Assembly (NCBI RefSeq): GCF_029867415.1
Contig: NC_081181.1
Span: 123,385,042 to 123,449,041, forward strand
Length of the DNA: 64,000 nt
DNA from: Vicia villosa
Taxonomy: Eukaryota > Streptophyta > Magnoliopsida > Fabales > Fabaceae
Direction of reading: 5' to 3'
In this document: positions 54,887 to 64,000 of the stretch, piece after piece
Layout: each line of letters begins with the position of its first letter
How positions within the stretch are numbered: the first letter of the stretch is position 1
Made by a program: the position numbers and the translations under genes
The notes under the pieces: generated by a model
What the model was told of the DNA's origin: nothing
Database searches by the model: none
The model's input: the letters and a program-made list of their open reading frames with translations, nothing else

Positions 54887-56005
54887 AATCACACGGTGAC
54901 AAGAATAACTATGCAGAATCATTATATTTTACACCAGAAAATAGAAAAAAGAATAAAAATACATTAACAGATTAAATTTTAGGAAAAACAAATATTGGTT
55001 TTTGATTGTTTTTTACCTAGTAAATCCCAGAGACGGATCAAGAAATTTTAATATTTGGTGTCAAAATTATTTTATAATTAAAGGATATAGCATGTTAAAA
55101 TAGAATAACTTTACTAGGATAAAACCTTGTTGTAACAAAACAAACCTACTTGATTTTTTTCAAAGTTGACAACATGATACTTATGCATAACATAATTAAT
55201 ATTAACACCAGGAATCTGACCTTTATAGTAAACAACTGTCTTCTTATTGCAATAACCTTAATAGTAAATATAGTCTTAATGTTCGTTTCATTAGCATTAG
55301 GTTTCCAAAATTGAGTATTTATAGCCATGTTAAACCTTTTGCTATATCGTTTTTTAATCACATGGAGACAAGAATAATTATCCAGAATCGATATATTTTA
55401 AAACAGAAAATAGAAAAAAGAATAAAAATACATTAAAATATCAAATTTTAGGAGAAACAAATAGTAGTTTTTGTTTGTTTTTTACCTAGTAAATCCTTGA
55501 GACGGATCCTGAAATTTTAATATTTGGAGTCAAAATTATTTTATTATTAAAGGATATAGCATGTTAAAATAAAATAACTTTATTGAGATAAAACCTTGTT
55601 GTAACAAAACAAACCTACTTGATTTTTTTCAAAGTTGACAACATGATACTTATGCATAACATAATTAATATTAACACCAGGAATCTGACCTTTATAGTAA
55701 ACAATTGTCTTCTTATTGCAATAACCTTAATAGTAAATATAGTCTTAATGTTCGTTTCATTAGCATTAGGTTTCCAAAATTGAGTATTTATAGCCATGTT
55801 AAACCTTTTGCTATATCGTTTTTTAATCACATGGAGACAAGAATAATTATGCAGAATCAATATATTTTATAACAGAAAATAGAAAAAAGAATAAAAATAC
55901 ATTAAAAGATCAAATTTTAGGACAAACAAATATTGGCTTTTGATTGTTTTTTACTTGGTAAATCCCAGAGACGAATCAAGAAATTTAAATATTTAAATAT
56001 TGGCT
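54887..56005. repeat. Repeats of an unidentified ~470-bp unit
   Basis: Copies contain TTAAAGGATATAGCATGTTA (55079 and 55549), CAAAGTTGACAACATGATAC and GGAGACAAGAATAATTATGC phrases. The minus-strand frames at 55146-55361 and 55615-55860 are near-identical because of the repeat and match no known family. A related copy lies at 56872-57190 and a partial one ends at 58294. Confidence 0.8.
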
Positions 56006-56012
56006 TTTGTTG

Positions 56013-56109
56013 TTCTCTTACTTACTTTGGCATCGGAGTACCTTGCAGGTACAACCGCTTTTTTTCTCAACCATCACCGTAGATCAAGCTACCGTTGCTA
56101 GCCACCTGT

Positions 56110-56160
<51 letters not shown>

Positions 56161-56795
56161 TTTCGCGCACGTGCATGTGCGTAAGAGGGTGGGGTGGTAG
56201 GCGGATTGATGTTGTGAAGCAATCCATTGGTCATACTACTAGCCAACCTGAGACTGTGAAGGATTCCCGTTGGAACTTTTCTGCCTTTTTCATATTGCAG
56301 GCCATCACACTTAGAAAGTACCCCGCACCCATGTCACTGGCAACCTGGGTGTGTTTCATTGGCGCAATTCAAAGCTTTGTCGTGACTATTTTGGCTGAGC
56401 GTCACCACCCTCATGCCTGGCTCTTGGTTAAGATGCACGATTATTTGCGCCGGCTTATGCGGTTAGTATAAGTTAACATTATTGATACATTTAAATTTGT
56501 TTTTTTTATATGAGAAAGTTCATTTAATAAAAATGTGTTTAAAAATGTGTTTACAAGGGATAATATCATCAGGAGTGCAGTATGGTGGTTATGAAAGTGA
56601 TGGGCCTAGTTATTGTAACGACTTTTAATCCTATGCGAATGATCATTACCACAACATTGGCATGCATCTTACTTTCCAAGATACTCTTTCTTGGAAGCAT
56701 TCTTGGAGCAATAGTGGTGGTGTCCGGTGTTTACCAAGTTGTATGGGGAAATATAAAGAACAGAAATCCCAGCCCCAAAGCGATACCGCCCTAAT
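56013..56795 (+). pseudogene. WAT1-related (EamA-type) transporter fragment, copy 1
   Basis: WAT1-related/UMAMIT proteins are ten-helix membrane transporters of amino acids, auxin or related solutes. Only the C-terminal half is here. Exon B (about 56217-56465) encodes AFFILQAITLRKYPAPMSLA and TWVCFIGAIQSFVVTILAER; exon C (about 56559-56795) encodes VIVTTFNPMRMIITTTLACI and LFLGSILGAIVVVSGVYQVV. One base is missing near 56420. A TAA (56429-56431 in the original frame) replaces an expected Trp codon. About 11 nt are missing at the start of exon C relative to copy 2. The upstream piece at 56030-56106 and the intron microsatellite (56110-56156) are shared with copy 2. Not functional. Confidence 0.8.
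56110..56156. repeat. (TA)n(TG)n microsatellite in pseudogene copy 1
   Basis: About 18 bp of TA repeats are followed by about 28 bp of TG repeats in the intron-like part of copy 1. Confidence 0.95.
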
Positions 56796-57342
56796 AAAAA
56801 CTCCATATTTTTCTTGTTTTTTTAGTGAATAATAATTTTTTTTAATATTTGGCGTCAAAATCATTTTATAATTAAAGGATATAGCATGTTAAAATAAAAT
56901 AACTTTATTGAGATAAAACCTCGTTGTAACAATACAAACCTACATGATTTTTCTCAAAGTTGACAACATGATACTCATGCATAACATAATTAATATTAAC
57001 ACCAGGAATCTGACCTTTATAGTAAACAAGTGTCTTCTTAATCCAATAACCTTAGTAGTAGATATAGTCTTAATGTTCGAGCCATTACCGGTAGCTTTCA
57101 AAAAATGAATATTTATAGTCATGTTAAATCTTTTGCTATACTTATTTCTAATCATATGGAGACAAGAATAATTATGCAAAATCAATATATTTTATAACTG
57201 AAAATAGAAAAAAGACTAAAAATACATTAAAAGATTAAATTTTAGGACAAACAAATATTGGCTTTTGATTATTTTTTACTAGGTAAATCCCAGTGACGAA
57301 TCAAGAATTTTAAATATTTAAATATTGGATTTTGTTGTTCTC
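56796..57342. repeat. Second copy of the repeat unit upstream of pseudogene copy 2
   Basis: It repeats 55549-56012 with a 1323-bp offset at its start, including TTAAAGGATATAGCATGTTA at 56872. With the transporter fragment it forms a tandem duplication of about 1.3-1.4 kb. Confidence 0.8.
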
Positions 57343-58210
<868 letters not shown>

Positions 58211-58294
58211 TTTTCTTGTTTTTTTTGCAGTGACTGATCAAAAAATTTTAATATTTGGTGTCAAAATTATTTTATATTTAAAGGATATAGCATG
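58211..58294. repeat. Third partial copy of the repeat, cut by a CACTA-type end
   Basis: It matches the start of the repeat unit up to TTAAAGGATATAGCATG, where the element at 58295 begins. Confidence 0.7.
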
Positions 58295-59786
58295 CACTAC
58301 AAAATTTATTGTCTTTCACAACACTAAAAAATTGTTGCCAAAACCATAAAAAACGTTGCCAAAAAGAATAGGCAACAATTTTTTAGCGTCTTCTATGTGA
58401 GCGTTGCCTATGGTTTCAGGCAACGCTTTTCTCATTCTTTGGGCACACTATTTATAAACGTCGCCTATCATACGAGAATAGGGGACGTTTTTCTCTGTTA
58501 AATAAGGCTACGAGTTTCAATTGTTTCCATATCTATCAACAATGTCAACAATTTTAAAACATTGCCTAAAAGTGAACTTGTATGTGAGATTCTAATTCAT
58601 GGGTACTACAACTTCCAATTCATGGAAATTACTATAAATACATTAACTTGTTCAATTCATGCCTTGAACTTGTACATGAGATTCTTCAAATTGAGTATTG
58701 TGATAAATAAGTTATTTTAACATCCTAATAATTTAATAAATTATAAATTCATGAACAAGATGTGTTTGGATAGGAGCAAAACAAACTACACTTCACAACA
58801 GTATTAGAAAAAAAATCGTCAAAACGCATAATGAAAATAAAAATCCCCCCTCTTAATGCTCTAATGAAGATTATAATTTAGACATATGAAGTTGTTTTAG
58901 ACAACCTGCAAATCAAAAACAAAGAAACCATATTATATCAATTAGAACTACAAACAAACAAAATAAATAAAAACATACTTATAGTTAAGTAATAGAAAAA
59001 TGTATGGAACTAAGAGGAAATCAAATCACAATTATATCACAAATCGAGAGTATGACACCATATTCAACATCATATAAAATACATCTCAAGACAGTGTTTG
59101 TCTGAACCAATGAGAGGAAATGATGATTAAGAAATCTATAGACCTCGTGATTGATGTAACAAACTCTATTTAGTGTGAGAAAGTATTTACCCTTTGAAAA
59201 TTGGCAGCTTCTTTCTGGGAAAAAAATATAATCATAAAGACTAGGACTTAAATTAATCATCAAATGTAAACTTCTTCAATCATCTAGCTACCAACAGAAA
59301 CACACACAAACATGAAAGGGACATTCATGGAAGGAACAGATTCATGAAATGTTACTTCAATGACATGCCAAGGGACATTACTGAAAGGAAAACTAAGTTC
59401 TACATAAGGAGGAACTTAAAACAAACAAACTTAAATTATACCTGATTAACTACAAATTCTTTCAACATGTTTAAGAAGTCAGCCTGCCTCTCTATCAATC
59501 CTTTCAAGTCCGAGTATTACACTTTAAAATCAAACATAATAATTATAAGATAAAGTTTAAAGACTAAATTAGGGTGCATGAAAGACTAGGCTAACAGTAT
59601 TATTATGAGTTTAAAAGACTAAAAAAGAATTCATTGAAGGAATAGTCCAACGCCTTGTAAAGTGCAAACTGACAAAATTTGAACTCTTATAAAATTTTCC
59701 AACTCTACATCGAATGATATCAGCAGATTAAAACTAAGGTTCCTGCAAGTTTGAGTAGTCATTATCAATCTTTTCTTATAAATTAA
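58295..59786 (+). mobile_element. CACTA-type left end with GTTGCC/GGCAAC subterminal motifs
   Basis: CACTACAAAATTTATTGTC starts exactly where the repeat unit is interrupted, so the left boundary is clear. The next 230 bp contain many GTTGCC/GGCAAC and AACGTTGCC motifs in both orientations. No transposase is present. The right end was not found and the target duplication (expected ATG, 58292-58294) could not be confirmed. 58600-59786 is AT-rich with nothing recognised. Confidence 0.5.
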
Positions 59787-60093
59787 AAGATGAATGTGCC
59801 AACATATCATTCATGGCCACCACAGAAGATGACTCAGGCTCAGAATCAAAAACTAACAAGGTATTTTTTGAACTTACTAGAGATGAGCTTGCAGAAAGTT
59901 TGTCAGAACTTCTGGAAAATCATAGTAAATTAATGGTCAAATACAAGAAACTCAAAAACAATCTTTTAGTTGAAACACATAAACTTAAAGCATAGAATTC
60001 TGATCTTACAGAAAATAATCTGAAACTAATAGAGGAATTGAAAATTCAAAATATTTCTAAGACAGATAATGCTTCAAGTACTAAAGATATTCT
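59787..60093 (+). pseudogene. SIRE-type gag fragment
   Basis: The sequence DECANISFMATTEDDSGSES, VFFELTRDELAESLSELLEN and HSKLMVKYKKLKNNLLVETH is homologous to residues about 360-440 of the element B Gag. A TAG lies at 59993-59995 and the reading continues in frame after it. It ends exactly at the CACTA-type terminus at 60094. No LTR is nearby, so this is an old fragment used as a landing site. Confidence 0.8.
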
Positions 60094-60330
60094 CACTAGT
60101 GCAAAAAGAACAATATAATTTTAAAATTTACACCCGATATTTAAAAAACGGGTGTAATTAAGAAACACGGTGGCAATTTTGTAAATAATAGATTATTTTA
60201 AGTATTCGTATGTGTCAATTGACACCTTATTTTTTAAAAACGGGTGTAAATTAAAAATATTTTTATAATCAAATCTCAATTACTCCCATTAAATTTAAAA
60301 CGGGTGTAAATTTAACTGGACCAAAAAAAG
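60094..60330 (+). mobile_element. CACTA-type left end with TTTACACCCG subterminal motifs
   Basis: CACTAGTGCAAAAAGAACA begins abruptly within the gag fragment. Motifs ACACCCG and CGGGTGTAAA occur in both orientations at about 60132, 60149, 60240 and 60302, as in CACTA subterminal regions. No transposase follows; host-like exon fragments do. The right end is not in the window or is lost. Confidence 0.5.
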
Positions 60331-61360
60331 GTATTAATTTTATAACTTAAAATATTAATCTATTTTATTAATAAACACATTTAAAAACCACAATCTATTT
60401 TATTAGGGACTTATGTAATCTATTTTATTAAGTTTACAACTTAATAATATTCAATAATAAAAACATTAACAAATTCAAAACACAATGTCTTCAAAACCTA
60501 TTTTTCAATTGCATGAACCTTTCTCTTCGAAACCCGCCTCATCGCCTGAAAGAGTGCAAACATGTCGGAGAATTGGGAGAGATTGAGAAGCGAGAAATCT
60601 AACCATTTTCTAAACTCCTTTCTCACATTTCCATTGCGTATTTCAGATTTTTCGATTCACCTAATGACTTCGTCATCAGAAACTTCCGTTTGTAAAAAAC
60701 ACGATTCCTTCATTTCTCTACGGTTCTTCACCTAAAACCCTATCGATTATTCACCAGATCATCAACTCCGGCCCCGCTCCTTCTGCCGTTGCGACGTCTT
60801 CCTTGACCGGAACTAGATAGATCGGTTGGGCTTTGAAGCTTCTCCTAAGGAATCCATTAAGATCGAGATGTACTTTGGATTTGACACAACTCATGTTGCT
60901 GCTAGGTAAATCGTTGAACTTATTTCATTTTTTGGATAATTCATTTTTCTAATTGTTGAATTGACTTGGAGTTTTCGATATAGAGCAGGGGCTTTGAAGC
61001 TTTGATCTTTAGAATGTTCATTCACTGTTTGATGAATTGATTCAGAGAGATTATGGTTGTGTTTTGTCTCTGAGTGGGACTTCTACTGCCGCTTTAATTC
61101 AAGGAATGTTCCTAATGGTTAGGATTCGACGGTTTCGACGAATTACTAGAAGAATTTGAGTTCTGGTTTTGGTTCTCGAGGTGGTTTTGAGAAGCAGATT
61201 CCTTCAATGACTACTTCTTCTACCTATGTTCATACGGAGAGAAAAGTTTATGCAAAGGCTTCTGAGTTGTTCACAAGAGATGATAGTTATGTGAGCAAGT
61301 CCAAGTCTACATTTTATCCAACGGGTATGAAATTGAACTGAATTTTGCACCCAAACCCCA
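60331..61360 (+). pseudogene. Host-like fragments of unidentified genes
   Basis: Pieces with protein-like composition are separated by stops: EMYFGFDTTHVAAR with a donor AG|GTAAAT (about 60865-60906), SLFDELIQRDYGCVLSLSGT (about 61025-61085) and SSGFGSRGGFEKQIPSMTTS with KVYAKASELFTRDDSYVSKS (61156-61341). I do not recognise the families. They do not form one continuous frame. Confidence 0.35.
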
Positions 61361-61564
61361 AATAATGAATTCATCCTTAAAATCTACAACTGTTGCAGGT
61401 ATAATATTTCAATATGTTGATTTAGTTAGTCATCTTATTGTTTATTTAGTTAGCCATATTCAAGGTTTTTAATTGAGATAGTAATGATAACTTTTGGTTG
61501 TGCTGCAATTTTAAATATTGTGCTGAATTGTGGTGTTAAATGTGTTTGATGTTTGATAATCCAG

Positions 61565-61913
61565 TGCAGAGAATTGAATCCATCATTCATGAGCAGAGGT
61601 TAGAAACTTACTGGTTGCAGGTCGTTGAAAAAGGTTCCCTTGGATCATTGAGTCGCTTGAGACCTGAGAAGAATCAAGTCCTGCCTCAGGATGGTGCTTA
61701 TTGTGTAAGCTCAATGGAGTCCATCGGTTCACTAAGATTTTCCTCTCAACAGGATAGAGAAGATGACGCAAATAGCGATCTTAAAATTTTGGGCCTTAAA
61801 AATGGAAGGGTCCTCCCAAAGGATCAGATTGGTAAAAGGTCCGACAGTCATCCGATGTCCCCAAGTATATTGCATGACAGCAGTTTAGCTATAATGTCTG
61901 GAAAAGATAACCC
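61565..61913 (+). pseudogene. STICHEL-like exon fragment
   Basis: STICHEL proteins are plant relatives of the bacterial DNA polymerase III gamma/tau subunit; in Arabidopsis STICHEL controls trichome branching. The frame reads RIESIIHEQRLETYWLQVVE, GSLSRLRPEKNQVLPQDGAY, LKILGLKNGRVLPKDQIGKR and SHPMSPSILHDSSLA, which I recognise as the C-terminal region after the ATPase part. It is bounded by an acceptor-like AATCCAG and a donor CCC|GTAAGT (61913/61914), like one exon with intron flanks. The AAA+ ATPase and other exons are absent, so it is a captured or relocated fragment. Confidence 0.6.
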
Positions 61914-62089
61914 GTAAGTCTTCCATCAATTGTGAAATACAATATTATTAGAAACTATATCAATTTGCTTGGTGAAGTCATTGCATGATTGGTGGACAAA
62001 GTAGCCGTCAATACAATACTAATGTGTGTAAATAGTGATATATCTTTTGGATTGTTTGGTTGTTTTTGTCAAACTTCAGTTTATATTTG

Positions 62090-62230
62090 TTGCTTACTGC
62101 CATTGTTAATTGATTATTCTGCAGGTTGTTGCTATTGTTAATTGTTGCTATTCTGCAGGTTGTTGCTTTTGAATAGAAAGTCCAATAGTAAAAGTCATTA
62201 TTAATTGTTTATTCTGCCATTGTTGCTATC
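62090..62230. repeat. Short tandem phrases (GTTGTTGCTATTGTTAATTG type)
   Basis: Overlapping copies of TTCTGCAGGTTGTTGCT and TGTTAATTGxTTATTCTG occur in an intron-like stretch. Confidence 0.7.
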
Positions 62231-62239
62231 CGAGCTTGC

Positions 62240-62560
62240 GAACGGTGATGATCCATCCTTCGATCTTCTTACACTCCTCCCTAAAGTCATTGCTTGTCTA
62301 CAAGAAAGAATCTAGCTTATAATAAGAGGGAGGGAGTCATCACTCTTGGGAGTAATAATACTTCTTGCGAGACTCTTTCTCTATAAGACACATGGTGCCA
62401 TTAACATGCTCAAATTAATTCCCTTGGAATTCCTGTTGAGGAATTCATCACTCTTGAGATTGGTAATATTTCTTGCGAGACTCTTTCTCTGTAAGACAGA
62501 CACATGATGCCATTAGCTAATACTGCTAAAATTAATTCCCCTGGAATTCTTTTTTGTCTC
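62240..62560 (+). repeat. Tandem duplication of ~108 bp in gene-like sequence
   Basis: ATCACTCTTGxGA followed by TTCTTGCGAGACTCTTTCTC and ending in AATTAATTCCC-TGGAATTC occurs at about 62339-62430 and 62447-62551. Before it lies a protein-like piece SELANGDDPSFDLLTLLPKV. The source gene is not recognised. Confidence 0.65.
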
Positions 62561-62695
62561 CAAGATCCCGTGGTTCCCTATGCTTCATAAAGTTTTTTTG
62601 TTTCCCGAAGCTATAACAATTAATAAATGCTATTATCACTACCAACTTAGATATTTGAAATATGTTGGCCTTAATAATCTCTTAATCTCACTGCA

Positions 62696-62795
62696 GAATA
62701 CCCGGAAAAAGTTTGAGTCTACCCGAGACCAGTTAGCACAGGCACTGTACAAAAAGGGGCTCGCCCTGGCAGAGATTGAGTCTTTAAAGATTAGA
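62696..62795 (+). pseudogene. Exon fragment, possibly tripeptidyl peptidase II C-terminal region
   Basis: After an acceptor-like TCACTGCAG the frame reads NTRKKFESTRDQLAQALYKK and GLALAEIESLK, a helical sequence I tentatively place near the C-terminus of plant tripeptidyl peptidase II. It is only about 33 codons, with no neighbouring exons of the same gene recognised. Confidence 0.35.
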
Positions 62796-62815
62796 GCTTT
62801 TAAAAGTCTAGTGAT

Positions 62816-64000
62816 GCTGATGCCAGTGACTGGGTGCTTACTGTAGCGACATGTACATTTTCTTATACGAGACTATAACGAAATCAAAGTTCGAGGTGCA
62901 ATCGACCGAGGTAATACATAAACCAATATTTTTTAATGTACATAATCTAATGCAAATAATACTAATATATCTAGTAGGAGGTGATACATGAAAGAATTTC
63001 ACGAAATGTTGCATCTCCACTATCATCCTTAAAGTAGCCCTGGAATTTTAGGAGTTCACTTTAGCACTGTATTTTAAATTTTTTTTTTTGTCTGTAATCT
63101 GTATGAGACGTTCTTGACTCTTGTTACTTAGCCATAAGCTAATAAATCAATATACTGAAGGTAATATAGATTAATTATAAAATCACATGATAATACATCT
63201 AAAGTTCAGTAGACATATCATTCTTAATTTTGTAATGTTCAGTAGACATATCATTCTTAATTTTGTAATGTTTTGAATAACTATTTAAAATAGGTTTAAA
63301 CAAATATAATATTTAAGATAATGATGTTCTTTGAATTTGATCAGCCACTATTATGGGTTGTAAGAAACCAAATTCCCGACCAGTTCATCTCATACTTTAG
63401 TTGTTTGGTCTAGTTTTCATCATCTTACATACCATAACTTGTGTGATTAATGTACACTACTAGTCATGACATGGATCTTTATATTCAAGCGAGGCTAAAA
63501 TCATGAAGCAACTCTTGTGTGTTTAACATGCAAGTGTATTTCTATTTTGATTGATCTTATATTAACTATGAGTATGTTTTATGTGATTGTTGCAGTTCTG
63601 TTGCATCATTCACTTAATAACTTGAGTATTTTAAAGGAGTTAGTCAATTAAGGGATTCATTCTTGTTCATGTAAGTCAGCTCCATTGAAATTGGCAAGTT
63701 TTGTATCTAATTGGTATGGTTGTGTGAATCAGCCCCGTTGAAAATAGCTTGATTTTTTGTAGTCTTTCTTATCCAAATTCATCTAAAACAAATAATACCA
63801 ACTTTATTTCTTGAATGATGGTACTGATTTTTTGTGAGGAAAGGTCAGATTGATGTAGGTGCTTGTTCAAAACATGCAGACGATGTTTGATCGGTTGTCA
63901 AGAATAACATAGCTTCTTATTTATTAACAGTGTCTAAAATCTCGATAAAAATTAATGGTGTGAGGGCCTTTACTTACGGAGAATTGTCCTCCGCTACAAA
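62816..64000. other. Unassigned AT-rich tail of the window
   Basis: No domain, terminus or LTR was recognised. It contains a 33-bp tandem duplication at 63204-63269 (unit starts GTTCAGTAGACATATCATTC). The right end of the element starting at 60094 was not seen here. Confidence 0.5.
63204..63269. repeat. 33-bp direct tandem duplication
   Basis: Two adjacent copies (63204-63236 and 63237-63269) begin GTTCAGTAGACATATCATTC. No difference was seen. Confidence 0.9.

Noticed and set aside
62809..62816. TAGTG followed by ATG as the right end of the CACTA-type element at 58295
   Set aside because: The expected TTTTGTAGTG and GTTGCC motifs are not next to it; the 5+3 bp match can occur by chance.

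Overview
The window reads as plant nuclear DNA from a legume, most likely a large-genome member of the Fabeae/Trifolieae. The grounds are: an Ogre long terminal repeat (LTR) with its tRNA-Arg-type primer site, SIRE/Maximus-lineage Ty1-copia elements, a Tekay-like chromovirus, a CACTA (EnSpm) DNA transposon, plant-type GT-AG introns, and fragments that resemble plant host genes (WAT1-related transporter, STICHEL). Species was not determined. I see no complete host gene, rRNA, tRNA, CRISPR array or bacterial feature. Almost everything recognisable is a transposable element or a fragment moved or broken by one.

Layout. 1-1298: end of a gypsy-type LTR. 1575-2210: unassigned leader-like sequence with a 28-bp-period array of 20-bp palindromes. 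2211-8205: truncated Ogre (4.4-kb 5' LTR, primer site, leader with a 17-bp-stem hairpin, frameshifted ORF1). 8206-10558: AT-rich, with one broken exon-like segment. 10559-19308: complete but dead Tekay-like chromovirus on the minus strand. 19309-21934: AT-rich sequence ending in a Helitron-type 3' hairpin at 21153-21181, then a microsatellite and an LTR-like stretch. 21935-22803: decayed copia reverse transcriptase (RT).

23349-34535: an 11.2-kb CACTA element bounded by the target duplication ATT. It holds a broken TNP2 transposase gene and a separate 12-exon second gene (30444-33653) whose C-terminus is an Ulp1/C48-type cysteine protease domain. A 1132-bp solo SIRE LTR with target duplication AAATA sits inside it. 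35790-43253: SIRE-lineage element 'A', with LTRs differing at about 8 of 1564 positions, target duplication AGTTA, and no integrase. 43903-44561 plus 54136-54886: an old minus-strand copia split by 44562-54135, the SIRE/Maximus element 'B', whose two 1208-bp LTRs look identical and which has target duplication ATAGT and open gag and pol frames.

54887-58294: repeats carrying two copies of a WAT1-related transporter pseudogene. 58295 and 60094: two further CACTA-type left ends with different subterminal motifs. The second lies within a SIRE gag fragment and is followed by a patchwork of host-like exon fragments (STICHEL-like, possibly tripeptidyl peptidase II), as in a Pack-type gene-capturing transposon.

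Nesting order from the junctions: the CACTA is older than the solo LTR inside it; the minus-strand copia is older than element B inside it. Element B could still be mobile on its own. Element A would need integrase supplied in trans. The CACTA second gene (Ulp1-like) and the arrays of family-specific palindromes in several unrelated elements are the features I would look at first.
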